DNA of 64,000 bases from UBA8437 sp963582065 (GCA_963582065.1 CAUZRQ010000003.1:97767-161766), one strand, 5' to 3'. Counted from the stretch's first letter, positions 27,109-34,695 are shown. Notes: generated by a model from the sequence alone, not told the origin. Numbers and translations: made by a program.

Positions 27109-29788
27109 AAAGGAACTCGTTGGCGTTGAACAGCACCCGCGCCAGGGCGGGCAGGCCGTGACGCGTGGAGAATGAGAGTGAGGTTTTGGCTTCGTCGGCA
27201 TTGGGGGGACGCCCAAAACAGAGACGGAAAGCGAGGTGGATCTGGGCCGGCAGGGTGTTGCCGGCTTCGAGTCGTACACGTGTGGCCAGACGGTCGGCCA
27301 TCCGCAGGCCGAAATCGCTGTTGAGCAGCGACAGCGCCTGCAGCGGGGTGGTGGTGACGGCGCGGCGGGGTGTCTTCGTCGAGGGGTCCGGGCAGTCGAA
27401 GGCGTCCAGGAATCGGCTGCGTCCGGAGCGGATGACGGTGCGGTAGATGCTGCGCCGAGCGAAGGTGGTGCCGATCGGATCACCGACGTCGTAGAACTGC
27501 GAGTTGTTGGTGAACGTGGTGAAGTCGTAGAAGCCGGGACCACCGATTTCGCGGTTGAGCGAACCGGAAACCGCCAGCAGGCTGTCCCGAAGAGCTTCGG
27601 CCTCGAGTCGCCGAGGTGAATGCCGCCAGAGCAGACGGTTGGCTGCGTCTTTGGCTGCCGCGGAGGGGCGAAACCGGGATGCCTGCTGGTAGGTGGCGGA
27701 GGTCAGGATCAGGCGATGGATGTGCTTGAGGCTCCAGTCGTGCTGAACCAGTTGATTGGCAAGCCAGTCGAGCAGGCGGGGGTGCGATGGGAGGCCGCCG
27801 TTGAGTCCGAAATCGCTGGGGGTTTCGACCAGCCCGGCACCGAAGTGGTGCAGCCAGATCCGGTTGACGATGACCCGGCTGAACAACGGATTGCGAAGAT
27901 GGGTGATCCAACTGGCCAACGCGGTACGCCGCGGAGGGTCGGGAGCATCGGACTGGACCCGAAAGTCGGCCGGTCCACCGGGAACTGCAGAAACTCCGCC
28001 GGGAGAGACGGCCGGACCCGGAGTCTTGGGATCGCCTCGAGTCAGCACGTGCGTCACGCCCGGAGGTTGCGGCGAGACCGCATACGTTTTCCAGGTGTTC
28101 CATCGAGTTGACAGCTCGGTGATATGGTCGATTTCGAACTTCAGGTGCGTTCGCCGTCGTTGGTCCGAATGCGACAGCGCGGCCTGAAAATCCTGTTCGG
28201 AGATGGCTTTCGCGAGCGGGCCGGCTGATGCAAGAACCTCCCCGGCGGTGAGAGCTCTCAGGTGAAGTTGGACCCGATCAACCTGGCCTCGCAGGTGCCG
28301 AGCCCGGAGGGTGGGGGGATGCCGCAACCCGATCACCAGGCGAGCTTTTCCGGGGGCAAAAGTGATCGGGCCCTGCGTCCGGATGGGACGACCGTAGGCC
28401 TGGCCATTGCGGAAAGCGCGGACCGATCCGTCGGGGGCAAAGACAAATGCCAGGTGCACAAATGCCCTGACGGCTCCGCGCTCTTCGGGGCCGTCGAAGC
28501 TGACGGTCCGATTTCGGTTCTCGCTGGCCAGGTTCCAGCGTCCGGGTTCGAGTTCGCCGAACGCGATGGCGTCGTGCACCGGCCCGTCAATCGACTGCAG
28601 CGCGACCAGTCCGCCGCCACGCTGGTGCGTGTCGTCGAGTCGGACCCAGGCCTCGAGCGTGCGCGCGGACAACGTCCTCGGGATGGGTGGTGTGGTGACG
28701 TAACCCCGGCGTGGAAGGATCAGCACGCCATTCTCGATCCGTCCATCTCCCTGGAGCGTGCCGTGAAGCTGGCCGATCGAATCGCGGGCGCCGTCGGCGA
28801 AATCCCAGCGAGCGAATGGTCTGGGCGGCTTGTTGCGGGTCTGGCCGGTTTTGCGTTGTTGGAGAATCCGACGGCGTGCGGGACCCTCGAGGAGAGCGAG
28901 TTGTTGTTGGAGCCGACGACGTCGGGACTGGAGGCCGGTGGCCGGCAAATTGGTTCGGTCCGGCAAGACGGGGCCGGGCAGATCGCGGAGTCCATGACGG
29001 ACACCGTCCAGCGCCGAGGCCATCCGGTAGTATTCCCGCTGCGGGATGGGGTCGAACTTGTGGTCGTGACAGCGAGCACAGTGAATCGTGAGGCCCAGGA
29101 AGGCCTGGCCCACCACGCTGACGACGTCTTCGAGCTCGTCCTGGCGGACGATTCGCTTCATGGCCTGGCTCTGCTGCGAATTGCCGACCTCGTCGTAGGA
29201 TCCGGCGACCAGGAACCCGGTGGCGACAACCGCTTGCGGGTTGTCGGGATGGAGCACGTCACCGGCCAGCTGCCAGGCGGCGAAGCGGTTGTAGGGCATG
29301 TCGGAATTGAGTGCGCTGGCGACCCAGTCCCGATATCGCCAGGCATTGGGCCTGAGCTTGTCTCGCTCGAACCCCTGGCTTTCTCCATATCGCACGATGT
29401 CCAGCCAGTGGCGTGCCCAGCGTTCGCCGAAATGGGGGTGAGCCAGCAATCGGTCGACCAATCGCTTCCATGCCCCGGGTCGAGAATCGGCGGCAAACCG
29501 GTCGACGGTGTCGGGGTTCGGCGGCAGACCGAGAAGGTCGAAGCTAAGCCGGCGGGCAAGCGCTCGCCGTGAGCCGCGGTGAGAGGGGGCCAGGCCGACG
29601 GTTGCCAGGCGATCGAAGACGAATGCGTCAACGGGGTTGGCGTGTGGCGGCAGGAGCGAATGAGCGGGCGGGTGGGCCGCCGAAAGCGGCTGGAGGGACC
29701 ACCAGGGGTCGGCGGTGTCCTCGGCCGAGACGGGGACAGCCAGCAGCAGGATCGCGATGGCCGGGAATGATCGGAACATGGGTCGCAT
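27098..29788 (-). CDS. DUF1549/LamG/DUF1553 (PSCyt2-PSD1) secreted protein
   Basis: An exported protein of about 896 aa with a cleavable signal (PAIAILLLAVPVSAED). Domain order is DUF1549/PSCyt2 (residues about 45-260, with RHWLDIVRYGESQG and the heme motif CARCHDHKFDPI), a LamG/concanavalin-like domain (about 350-500), and DUF1553/PSD1 (about 620 to end, with SRVIVNRIWLHHFGAGLVETPSDFG and LILTSATYQQ). It lacks the usual N-terminal PSCyt1 heme domain seen in the related gene at 44122-47301. ATG 29788 or 29779 may be the start; neither has a clear ribosome site. It overlaps its DUF1501 partner by 11 bp. Confidence 0.85.
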   Translation of the reverse strand: MRPMFRSFPAIAILLLAVPVSAEDTADPWWSLQPLSAAHPPAHSLLPPHANPVDAFVFDRLATVGLAPSHRGSRRALARRLSFDLLGLPPNPDTVDRFAADSRPGAWKRLVDRLLAHPHFGERWARHWLDIVRYGESQGFERDKLRPNAWRYRDWVASALNSDMPYNRFAAWQLAGDVLHPDNPQAVVATGFLVAGSYDEVGNSQQSQAMKRIVRQDELEDVVSVVGQAFLGLTIHCARCHDHKFDPIPQREYYRMASALDGVRHGLRDLPGPVLPDRTNLPATGLQSRRRRLQQQLALLEGPARRRILQQRKTGQTRNKPPRPFARWDFADGARDSIGQLHGTLQGDGRIENGVLILPRRGYVTTPPIPRTLSARTLEAWVRLDDTHQRGGGLVALQSIDGPVHDAIAFGELEPGRWNLASENRNRTVSFDGPEERGAVRAFVHLAFVFAPDGSVRAFRNGQAYGRPIRTQGPITFAPGKARLVIGLRHPPTLRARHLRGQVDRVQLHLRALTAGEVLASAGPLAKAISEQDFQAALSHSDQRRRTHLKFEIDHITELSTRWNTWKTYAVSPQPPGVTHVLTRGDPKTPGPAVSPGGVSAVPGGPADFRVQSDAPDPPRRTALASWITHLRNPLFSRVIVNRIWLHHFGAGLVETPSDFGLNGGLPSHPRLLDWLANQLVQHDWSLKHIHRLILTSATYQQASRFRPSAAAKDAANRLLWRHSPRRLEAEALRDSLLAVSGSLNREIGGPGFYDFTTFTNNSQFYDVGDPIGTTFARRSIYRTVIRSGRSRFLDAFDCPDPSTKTPRRAVTTTPLQALSLLNSDFGLRMADRLATRVRLEAGNTLPAQIHLAFRLCFGRPPNADEAKTSLSFSTRHGLPALARVLFNANEFLYVD

Positions 29789-29891
29789 TATGCCGTTTGA
29801 GACGCGACGGTGGCAGGTCCAATGGTCATTCAGAATTCGGCACGGATTGGTCTTGCACGTCGGTCGGGAATCCGGACGATGGCCGCAGCGT

Positions 29892-29912
29892 GTCACACTG
29901 ACGCGGTGTGAC
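29892..29912. promoter_or_regulatory. 21-bp inverted repeat between divergent units
   Basis: GTCACAC (29892-29898), seven bases, GTGTGAC (29906-29912): a perfect seven-base inverted repeat in the gap between the DUF1553 gene (-) and the leader ORF (+). The arm spacing fits a dimeric repressor or activator site. It could also form an RNA hairpin. The regulator is unknown. Confidence 0.4.
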
Positions 29913-29982
29913 CGGACAAGAGGCCCGTGAGGAGATCGGTACTGGCTGTCCGTTCGGAAGCGGGTGGGACCCCGTTTGTAGG

Positions 29983-29989
29983 AAGGAGG
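29983..29989 (+). promoter_or_regulatory. Near-perfect Shine-Dalgarno of the Cys-rich leader ORF
   Basis: AAGGAGG, seven bases before GTG 29997. It is the closest match to the anti-SD that I saw in the window, and it argues that the 13-codon ORF is really translated. Confidence 0.75.
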
Positions 29990-29996
29990 TGGTCAA

Positions 29997-30038
29997 GTGG
30001 AATATTGCTGTACATGCCAGAGAGGTGGTAACGCCTAG
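29997..30038 (+). CDS. 13-codon cysteine-rich leader ORF
   Basis: GTG start, peptide VEYCCTCQRGGNA (initiator Met replaces V), stop TAG. Three of the four codons at positions 4-7 are Cys (TGC TGT ACA TGC). The SD is AAGGAGG with a seven-base spacer. Three hairpins and a terminator follow within 115 bases, then a MauE-like gene and a rhodanese lipoprotein gene. The layout matches attenuation leaders in which ribosome stalling at Cys codons reports Cys-tRNA supply; cysteine-responsive short ORFs are known in mycobacteria. It could instead be a stand-alone metal-binding micropeptide. Which of these holds is inference. Confidence 0.6.
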   Translation: MEYCCTCQRGGNA

Positions 30039-30155
30039 GATGACCGGCGGGTTGTCCTAGTGACAAACCACCTACCCGGTGAGCGGACCACCAGGTTCCG
30101 GCCGGGGAAATACCTGGAGGCCCGGTCGCACTGGTTGCGGCTGGGCCTCTTTTTT
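30024..30155 (+). ncRNA. Structured leader RNA with alternative pairings
   Basis: Pairings seen by eye: GGTGGT (30024-30029, in the two Gly codons of the leader) can pair with ACCACC at 30067-30072 or with a second ACCACC at 30087-30092. CTAGGA (30035-30040) pairs with TCCTAG (30055-30060). CCAGGT (30091-30096) pairs with ACCTGG (30112-30117), excluding the second GGTGGT pairing. The terminator stem at 30117-30149 follows. Overlapping exclusive helices are the hallmark of attenuators. No folding program was run. Confidence 0.5.
30117..30155 (+). terminator. Strong rho-independent terminator in leader
   Basis: Stem GAGGCCC (30117-30123) / GGGCCTC (30143-30149), seven pairs with an inner CGC/GCG helix, followed by six T (30150-30155). 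It lies 53 bp before the MauE-like gene, so it either ends a short leader transcript or is conditionally read through. Confidence 0.85.
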
Positions 30156-30208
30156 CAGCCCCCTGACTCTTTCCACAGCGACACCCGAACAGTCGCACCA
30201 CAGCCGGC

Positions 30209-30685
30209 ATGCCCTTGTCCTGTTCCGCCCGACTTGTCGCCGCGCTGCTGGGCGGCGTCTTCGTTTGGGCCGGGGTGGCGAAGATCGGTGACGTGGCGAG
30301 CTTCACGACGACGGTCGGGGAATTCGGCCTCGTTTGGGAGCCCCTGTTGCCCGTCACGGCATGGTCGGTGATCGGACTGGAACTGCTTGTCGGTGGCGGA
30401 TTGTGGTTCGGTCGCCGGTGGGCGATCGGAGTGGCCACCGGCCTGGTGGTGGTGTTTCTTTGCGTGTTGGGATACGGAATAATTCTGGGCCTGGATATCG
30501 AATGCGGTTGTTTCGGAGCCGGCGACGGGCGAGACAGCCTGACACTGGACGAGGCCGCGATGGTCGACCTGGGCCTGTTGCTCACCTGCCTCGGACTGGT
30601 GTGGGCGAGCCGGAAACGATCGCAGGATGCGGACAACGGCAAACCCAAACAGGGGATGGCCGAAACCGAGGGCGAGGAAACCTGA
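30209..30685 (+). CDS. MauE/DoxX-like membrane protein
   Basis: A 158-aa protein with about four membrane helices: LVAALLGGVFVWAGVAKIGD at the start, then SVIGLELLVGGGLWFGRRWA, VATGLVVVFLCVLGYGIIL and LGLLLTCLGLVWA. The loop IECGCFGAGDG is the redox-type Cys motif typical of the MauE branch, which is linked to disulfide handling. It overlaps the next gene by one base (TGATG), so it is coupled to the rhodanese lipoprotein. It is preceded by the Cys-rich leader and terminator. Function is inferred: transfer of reducing equivalents or handling of sulfane sulfur at the membrane. ATG 30209 has only a weak ribosome site. Confidence 0.75.
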   Translation: MPLSCSARLVAALLGGVFVWAGVAKIGDVASFTTTVGEFGLVWEPLLPVTAWSVIGLELLVGGGLWFGRRWAIGVATGLVVVFLCVLGYGIILGLDIECGCFGAGDGRDSLTLDEAAMVDLGLLLTCLGLVWASRKRSQDADNGKPKQGMAETEGEET

Positions 30686-31212
30686 TGACGAAGTCGAATA
30701 TGACGACGCGGATGGCCGGATTGATCGTGTTTGTGTTGCTGGTCAGCGGCTGCGGACAGAACCGGTTTCAACAGGAGGTGGAGACCGAAAAGGTGGCCGT
30801 GAAGCTGGCCCGGCACATGGCCGAGGGAGAGTACGAGGTGATCACAACGGCTGAACTGAAGGCACTGTTCGACAAGAAGCCCGAACTGGTGCTGGTCGAC
30901 GCAATGCCCTACGAGGCGAGTTACCAGAAGCAGCACATCAGTGCCGCGGTTCAGTTCCTGTTCCCCAAGGCAACGATGGAGACCTGGGACACGGGCGAAA
31001 CGGCCGGGAAGTCCGCGGAGGATTACGAGTCGTTGCTTGGCCAGGACAAGGAAAAACTGGTGGTGGTCTATTGCGGCTTCACCGCCTGTGGACGCAGCCA
31101 CAACGCCGCCATGTGGGCCAAGCGGAAGGGCTACAAGAACGTGAAACGCTATCCGGGGGGGATCTACGCCTGGAAGGGGGCCGGTTTGCCGACGGTGGCT
31201 GGCGGGAAGTGA
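30685..31212 (+). CDS. Rhodanese-domain lipoprotein
   Basis: A 175-aa lipoprotein: a signal with FVLLVSGCG (lipobox VSGC), then one rhodanese domain (ELVLVDAMPYEASYQKQHI, IPxA-like AAVQF, and the active-site loop VVYCGFTACGRSHNAA, where the first Cys is at the catalytic position). Rhodaneses carry a persulfide on this Cys and pass sulfur on; selenium transfer has also been reported for some. It sits at the cell envelope, translated with the MauE-like protein (TGATG overlap). Its closeness to selD and senB raises the idea of a sulfur or selenium handling unit, but this is inference from position. Confidence 0.82.
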   Translation: MTKSNMTTRMAGLIVFVLLVSGCGQNRFQQEVETEKVAVKLARHMAEGEYEVITTAELKALFDKKPELVLVDAMPYEASYQKQHISAAVQFLFPKATMETWDTGETAGKSAEDYESLLGQDKEKLVVVYCGFTACGRSHNAAMWAKRKGYKNVKRYPGGIYAWKGAGLPTVAGGK

Positions 31213-31225
31213 GGCGGTCGCCTGG

Positions 31226-31627
31226 TCAGGACGGTGTGGCGGCACGCGGCTCGATCTCGTCCAGTCGTGCCAGGGCGTCCCAGGTGACGGGAAAACCGGC
31301 GTAGGGAGCGATCTGCAGCAGGGCCTCGACGATATCCTGCCGGGTGGCTCCGTTCTTCAGCGCAAACCGGAGGTTCAACTCCAGGGCGCGTGTCCGACCC
31401 AGGGCCGCCAGGGCCGCGATTGAGACCAGTGACTTGGTCCGGCGGTCCAGCCCCTGGCGACTCCAGATCTCTCCGGCCAGGAACTCGGTGACGTACCCGC
31501 TGAACTCGGGGCTGATTGCGTCCCAGTGTGCAATTGTCTCTTCGGCCGCGTCTTCTCCGAGCATTTCCTCGACCAGCCGCCGTCCGCGTTCGCGCCGCTG
31601 CTCGAGCGTGGTGTCGTTCTCGGTCAT
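31226..31627 (-). CDS. Carboxymuconolactone decarboxylase (CMD) family protein
   Basis: A 133-aa all-helical protein of the CMD/AhpD superfamily, close to the PcaC type (SLVSIAALAALGR, LRFALKNGATRQDIVEALLQIAPYAGFP). The AhpD C-x-x-C is absent, so a peroxidase-reducing role is unlikely. ATG 31627 has GAGGAG upstream, which fixes the start; the longer frame to 32119 is a shadow of the SDR gene. It follows the SDR gene by 32 bp on the same strand, so the two probably form one unit. Convergent to the rhodanese gene, with 13 bp between. Confidence 0.85.
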   Translation of the reverse strand: MTENDTTLEQRRERGRRLVEEMLGEDAAEETIAHWDAISPEFSGYVTEFLAGEIWSRQGLDRRTKSLVSIAALAALGRTRALELNLRFALKNGATRQDIVEALLQIAPYAGFPVTWDALARLDEIEPRAATPS

Positions 31628-31659
31628 CGTCTCTCCTCGTGGTGTCGGCCGGCCGGGTG

Positions 31660-32436
31660 TCAGACCAGGTGGCCGGCGTTGACGTCGAGTGTCTGTCCGG
31701 TGATGCTCGCCGCGCGGTCGGATGCCAAAAAGGTGACCATTTCGGCGATGTGTTCGGCAGGAATCAGGCGGCCCAGCAGAGTGTTCCGCTCGATTTGGTC
31801 GCGGACCTGGGCGGTCGGTTGACCGGTCGTGTCGGCCTTGGCCTCGATGATCGCGTCCATGCGGGGTCCGTCTATGGGTCCCGGGCATACGGCGTTCACC
31901 AGGATGCCCGCCGGGCCGACCTCGACGGCCAGTGTCTTGGTCAGCCCGATCACGGCCCACTTCGAGGTGGCGTAGGGACTGCGGAGCGGAAACCCGATCT
32001 TCCCGGCGACCGAGGCGATGTTGATGATCCGGCCGGAACGTTGTGCGAGCAGGTGAGGCAGCACCGCCTTGCAGCACAGGTAGACGCCGGTGACGTTGAC
32101 ATCCATGACGGCTTCCCATTCGTGCCGCTGGACGTCCTGCACGAGGGCCGTTGGTCCGATGATGCCCGCGTTGTTGACCAGGATGTCGATGCGGCCGAAA
32201 CGGTCGAGCGTGGCGGCAACCATCTTGGCAAGATCATCTTCGGATGTGACGTCCGTTGCGGTGCCCAGCACCGCGTGTCCATCGGCTTCGAGGTCGGCGA
32301 CGGCGGCGGACCGTTCGTCGTCTTCCGGAGTGGCCACCACGACGGCGGCACCGTCGCGGGCCAGGCCGCGGACGCAGGCCAGTCCGATCCCACGTCCGCC
32401 ACCGGTGACAATGGCGACCTGGTTGGTGAGAGGCAT
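31660..32436 (-). CDS. Short-chain dehydrogenase/reductase
   Basis: A 258-aa classical SDR: TGGGRGIG cofactor loop, NNAG, the S of NIASVAG, and Y-x3-K in YATSKWAV; the C-terminal SITGQTLDVNAGHLV is typical. No basic residue pair after strand two decides clearly between NAD and NADP. The substrate is unknown; the FabG-like tail is common to many SDRs. ATG 32436 (MPLTNQVAIVTGG) is the natural start, and a further 23 codons upstream do not look coding. It runs divergently from selD and precedes the CMD gene. Confidence 0.87.
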   Translation of the reverse strand: MPLTNQVAIVTGGGRGIGLACVRGLARDGAAVVVATPEDDERSAAVADLEADGHAVLGTATDVTSEDDLAKMVAATLDRFGRIDILVNNAGIIGPTALVQDVQRHEWEAVMDVNVTGVYLCCKAVLPHLLAQRSGRIINIASVAGKIGFPLRSPYATSKWAVIGLTKTLAVEVGPAGILVNAVCPGPIDGPRMDAIIEAKADTTGQPTAQVRDQIERNTLLGRLIPAEHIAEMVTFLASDRAASITGQTLDVNAGHLV

Positions 32437-32506
32437 GGCGGGGGACTGATATGGTGCAATGTGGACGGAAGTCGGCGCACCGGCATCATACCGATCCGCA
32501 CCCATG

Positions 32507-32535
32507 TTGGCTTGTCGCCGGTGTGGGCATACAAT
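32507..32535 (+). promoter_or_regulatory. selD: Putative promoter of selD
   Basis: TTGGCT (32507-32512), 17-bp spacer, TACAAT (32530-32535), 45 bp before the selD ATG, in the divergent gap with the SDR gene. Good sigma70-like match. Confidence 0.5.
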
Positions 32536-32580
32536 CCGCCGATTGCTGCAAAACGCATCTTCAATGGTCTCGGAGATCCC

Positions 32581-33636
32581 ATGTCACTGTTCGGACGCAA
32601 GAAGCGATTGGTTGATTGGGCCAGTTGCGCTGGATGAGCCGGCAAGCTGCCCCAGGAGGGGACCGCGCAGGTCGTGCGTGGATTGCCGAAGTTCGACGAC
32701 CCGGACCTGCTGGTCGGGGCCGAGGGATTCAGCGACGCCGGCGTGTACCGGCTCCGCGACGACCTGCTGATTCTTCAGTCGTTGGATTTCTTTCCGCCGC
32801 TGGTCGACGATCCGTACCTCTTCGGTCAGATCGCCGCGGCCAACAGTCTCAGTGACATTTACGCGATGGGTGGAACACCCAAGACGGCGTTGAACATCGT
32901 GGGGTTCCCCGACGACAAGCTGGACCTGTCAATTCTCAGCCGGATTCTGGCCGGGGGGGCTGAACGCGTGATGGCTGCCGGGGCGGTCATCGCCGGTGGT
33001 CACACGGTGCGGGACACCGAGATCAAGTACGGACTGAGCGTGACCGGCGTGGCGACTCCTGAAGAACTGAGGACCAATGGCGGTGCGCGGCCGGGCGACC
33101 AGCTTGTGCTGACCAAGCCGCTGGGGACCGGGTTCGTCACCACCGCCTTCAAGATGAAGCGGTGCCCGGAGGGCGTGCTGGAAACGGCAGCGGCGAGCAT
33201 GGCGATGCTCAACCAGGGGGCCAGCCAGGCAGCCAGGTCGGTTGAGGCGTCGGCGTCGACGGACATCACCGGGTTCGGGTTGGCAGGGCACGCCGGCGAA
33301 ATGGCGCAGTCCAGCGACGTGACCGTCGTCATCGACACCACTCGGTTGCCGGTGCTGGCCGGTGCTGCGGAACTGGCTGCCGCGGGAAATCACACGCGGG
33401 CCAGTAAGACCAACCGCAGCGCAGTTGAGCCGTTGATGCGGATCGAAGAGTCGGCTGATCCGAGAGGGTTGGAGATGGTCTTTGATGCCCAGACGTCCGG
33501 GGGGCTGTTGATCAGCGTCGATCCGAGCCGGTCCGAGGAACTCGTAATGCGGTGCTGCGAGTCGGGTGCCGAGCAGTCGGCCATAGTGGGCGAGGTGGCC
33601 GAAAAATCCGATGTGTCGCTGGTCTTCACCGGCTAG
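32581..33636 (+). CDS. selD: Selenide, water dikinase (SelD) with selenocysteine at position 19
   Basis: SelD makes selenophosphate from selenide and ATP for Sec-tRNA and other selenium uses. The 351-aa frame is open from ATG 32581 except for TGA at 32635-32637. The N-terminus reads MSLFGRKKRLVDWASCAG-U-AGKLP, so TGA stands at the catalytic Cys17 position of E. coli SelD, with the essential Lys two residues after it. The rest is canonical: DDLLILQSLDFFPPLVDDP, NSLSDIYAMGGTPKTAL, VIAGGHTVRDTEIKYGLSVTG, LTKPLGTG, TDITGFGLAGHAGEMA and FDAQTSGGLL. GGAG at 32572-32575 fits the start. A hairpin follows the TGA at SECIS distance. A Sec-containing SelD is known in several lineages. Standard annotation would call a truncated gene from GTG 32674. 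Confidence 0.93.
32646..32666 (+). promoter_or_regulatory. selD: Candidate bacterial SECIS hairpin of selD
   Basis: Stem GCTGCCCC / GGGGACCGC with a bulged A and one mismatch, closing the loop AGGA (32654-32657). The first loop G is 18 bases after the UGA, inside the 16-37 base window for bacterial SECIS elements. It is weaker than the SelW-like hairpin but correctly placed. Confidence 0.65.
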
Positions 33637-33681
33637 CCGGCTGGGAACCTTCCCCGCAACGTCTTTTGGATCAACTCGGGT

Positions 33682-34659
33682 ATGTCGTCCAAGCGGTTGC
33701 GAATGCTGGTCGTGGTGCCCCGGGGAGCCGGTCGCCGAAGTGGAAACCGTGTGACGGCCCGCCGCTGGCAGCGTGTGTTGCAGTCGTTGGGGCATGGGGT
33801 CGAGACGGTTGACGGATACGACGGGCAGGACTGCGATGTGCTGGTGGCCTTGCACGCTCACAAAACTGCCCCCAGCGCCCTGGACTATGTCCGCGACGCT
33901 CCTGAGGGGCGGCTTGTCGTGGCGCTGAGTGGAACGGATCTCTATCGAGATCTTGCCACGTCGGCCAGGGGTCAACAGGCTCTCGAGGCGGCACATCGTA
34001 TCGTGCTGTTGCAGGAACACGGCATGAAACTGCTGGAGCCTCATCTGCACCTGAAATGCCACGTGATTCATCAATCGGTGGTCTCTCCGCGGACGATTCC
34101 GAAAAAAATCCGACGCTGGTGGCAGGTCGCACTGGTGGGCCACCTGCGTCCGGTCAAGGATCCGTTTCTTCTTGCACGCGCCGTCGCCGACCTGCCTGCA
34201 GAATCTCGGATTCGTGTCGTTCACCTGGGCGGTGCACTCAGCGAACCAATGAGAGTCCGTGCCGAAGCCGAGATGGCCCGCAGACCGGGTCGCTACCGCT
34301 GGCTGGGCAGTCGGCCACATTGGCAGGTGATGCGCACACTGGCCCGTAGCCGGTTGATGGTCCTGACCAGTCACATGGAGGGCGGGGCCAATGTCGTGGG
34401 CGAGTCGATCACCGTGGGGACGCCCGTGCTCTCGACGCGGATCAGCGGGTCGATTGGGCTGCTGGGCGAGGATTATCCGGGATTTTTTGAGCCGGGTGAT
34501 GTCCACCGACTGCGGCAGCAATTGCTTGAGGCCGAGAGGCAGAGCGACTTCTACGACGCGATCTCGTCTCGATGCGGAGATCTGCGGAGCGTGTTTGAAC
34601 CACGACGCGAATGCCGGGAATGGGAACGCCTGCTCGACGAACTCCTGGCCGACGATTGA
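33682..34659 (+). CDS. senB: SenB-type selenosugar synthase (GT-B glycosyltransferase)
   Basis: A 325-aa GT-B glycosyltransferase of the family that travels with selD (TIGR04348). Signatures are GNRVTARRW near the N-terminus, DVLVALHAHKTAPS, VALSGTDLYRDL, VVGHLRPVKDPF-like ALVGHLRPVKDPFLLA, VVHLGGALSEPM, YRWLGSRPHWQVM and the donor-site SHMEGGANVVGESI with GLLGEDYPGFF. Characterised SenB joins selenophosphate to UDP-GlcNAc to give a selenosugar for selenoneine synthesis with SenA. The gene starts 45 bp after selD on the same strand, so the substrate source is adjacent. No SenA (EgtB-like) gene is in the window. Activity is inferred from the family and position. Confidence 0.85.
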   Translation: MSSKRLRMLVVVPRGAGRRSGNRVTARRWQRVLQSLGHGVETVDGYDGQDCDVLVALHAHKTAPSALDYVRDAPEGRLVVALSGTDLYRDLATSARGQQALEAAHRIVLLQEHGMKLLEPHLHLKCHVIHQSVVSPRTIPKKIRRWWQVALVGHLRPVKDPFLLARAVADLPAESRIRVVHLGGALSEPMRVRAEAEMARRPGRYRWLGSRPHWQVMRTLARSRLMVLTSHMEGGANVVGESITVGTPVLSTRISGSIGLLGEDYPGFFEPGDVHRLRQQLLEAERQSDFYDAISSRCGDLRSVFEPRRECREWERLLDELLADD

Positions 34660-34662
34660 TCG

Positions 34663-34678
34663 CCGAGCATGGGCTCGG
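34663..34678. terminator. Hairpin between convergent senB and scramblase-like gene
   Basis: CCGAGC (34663-34668), loop ATGG, GCTCGG (34673-34678), in the 36-bp gap between two convergent genes. It has no T-tract, so it is a probable but imperfect two-way terminator. Confidence 0.5.
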
Positions 34679-34695
34679 ATGCGAGCAGAGCAGCC

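Noticed and set aside
29893..31245. 450-codon minus-strand ORF over the leader and rhodanese genes
   Set aside because: Composition is Pro/Arg/His/Ser-rich with no domain, and it lies opposite two clear coding genes and the terminator.
31516..32637. 373-codon plus-strand ORF ending just before the selD body
   Set aside because: Only its last 18 codons (from ATG 32581) are real, as the N-terminus of SelD before the Sec codon; the rest is antisense to the SDR and CMD genes.
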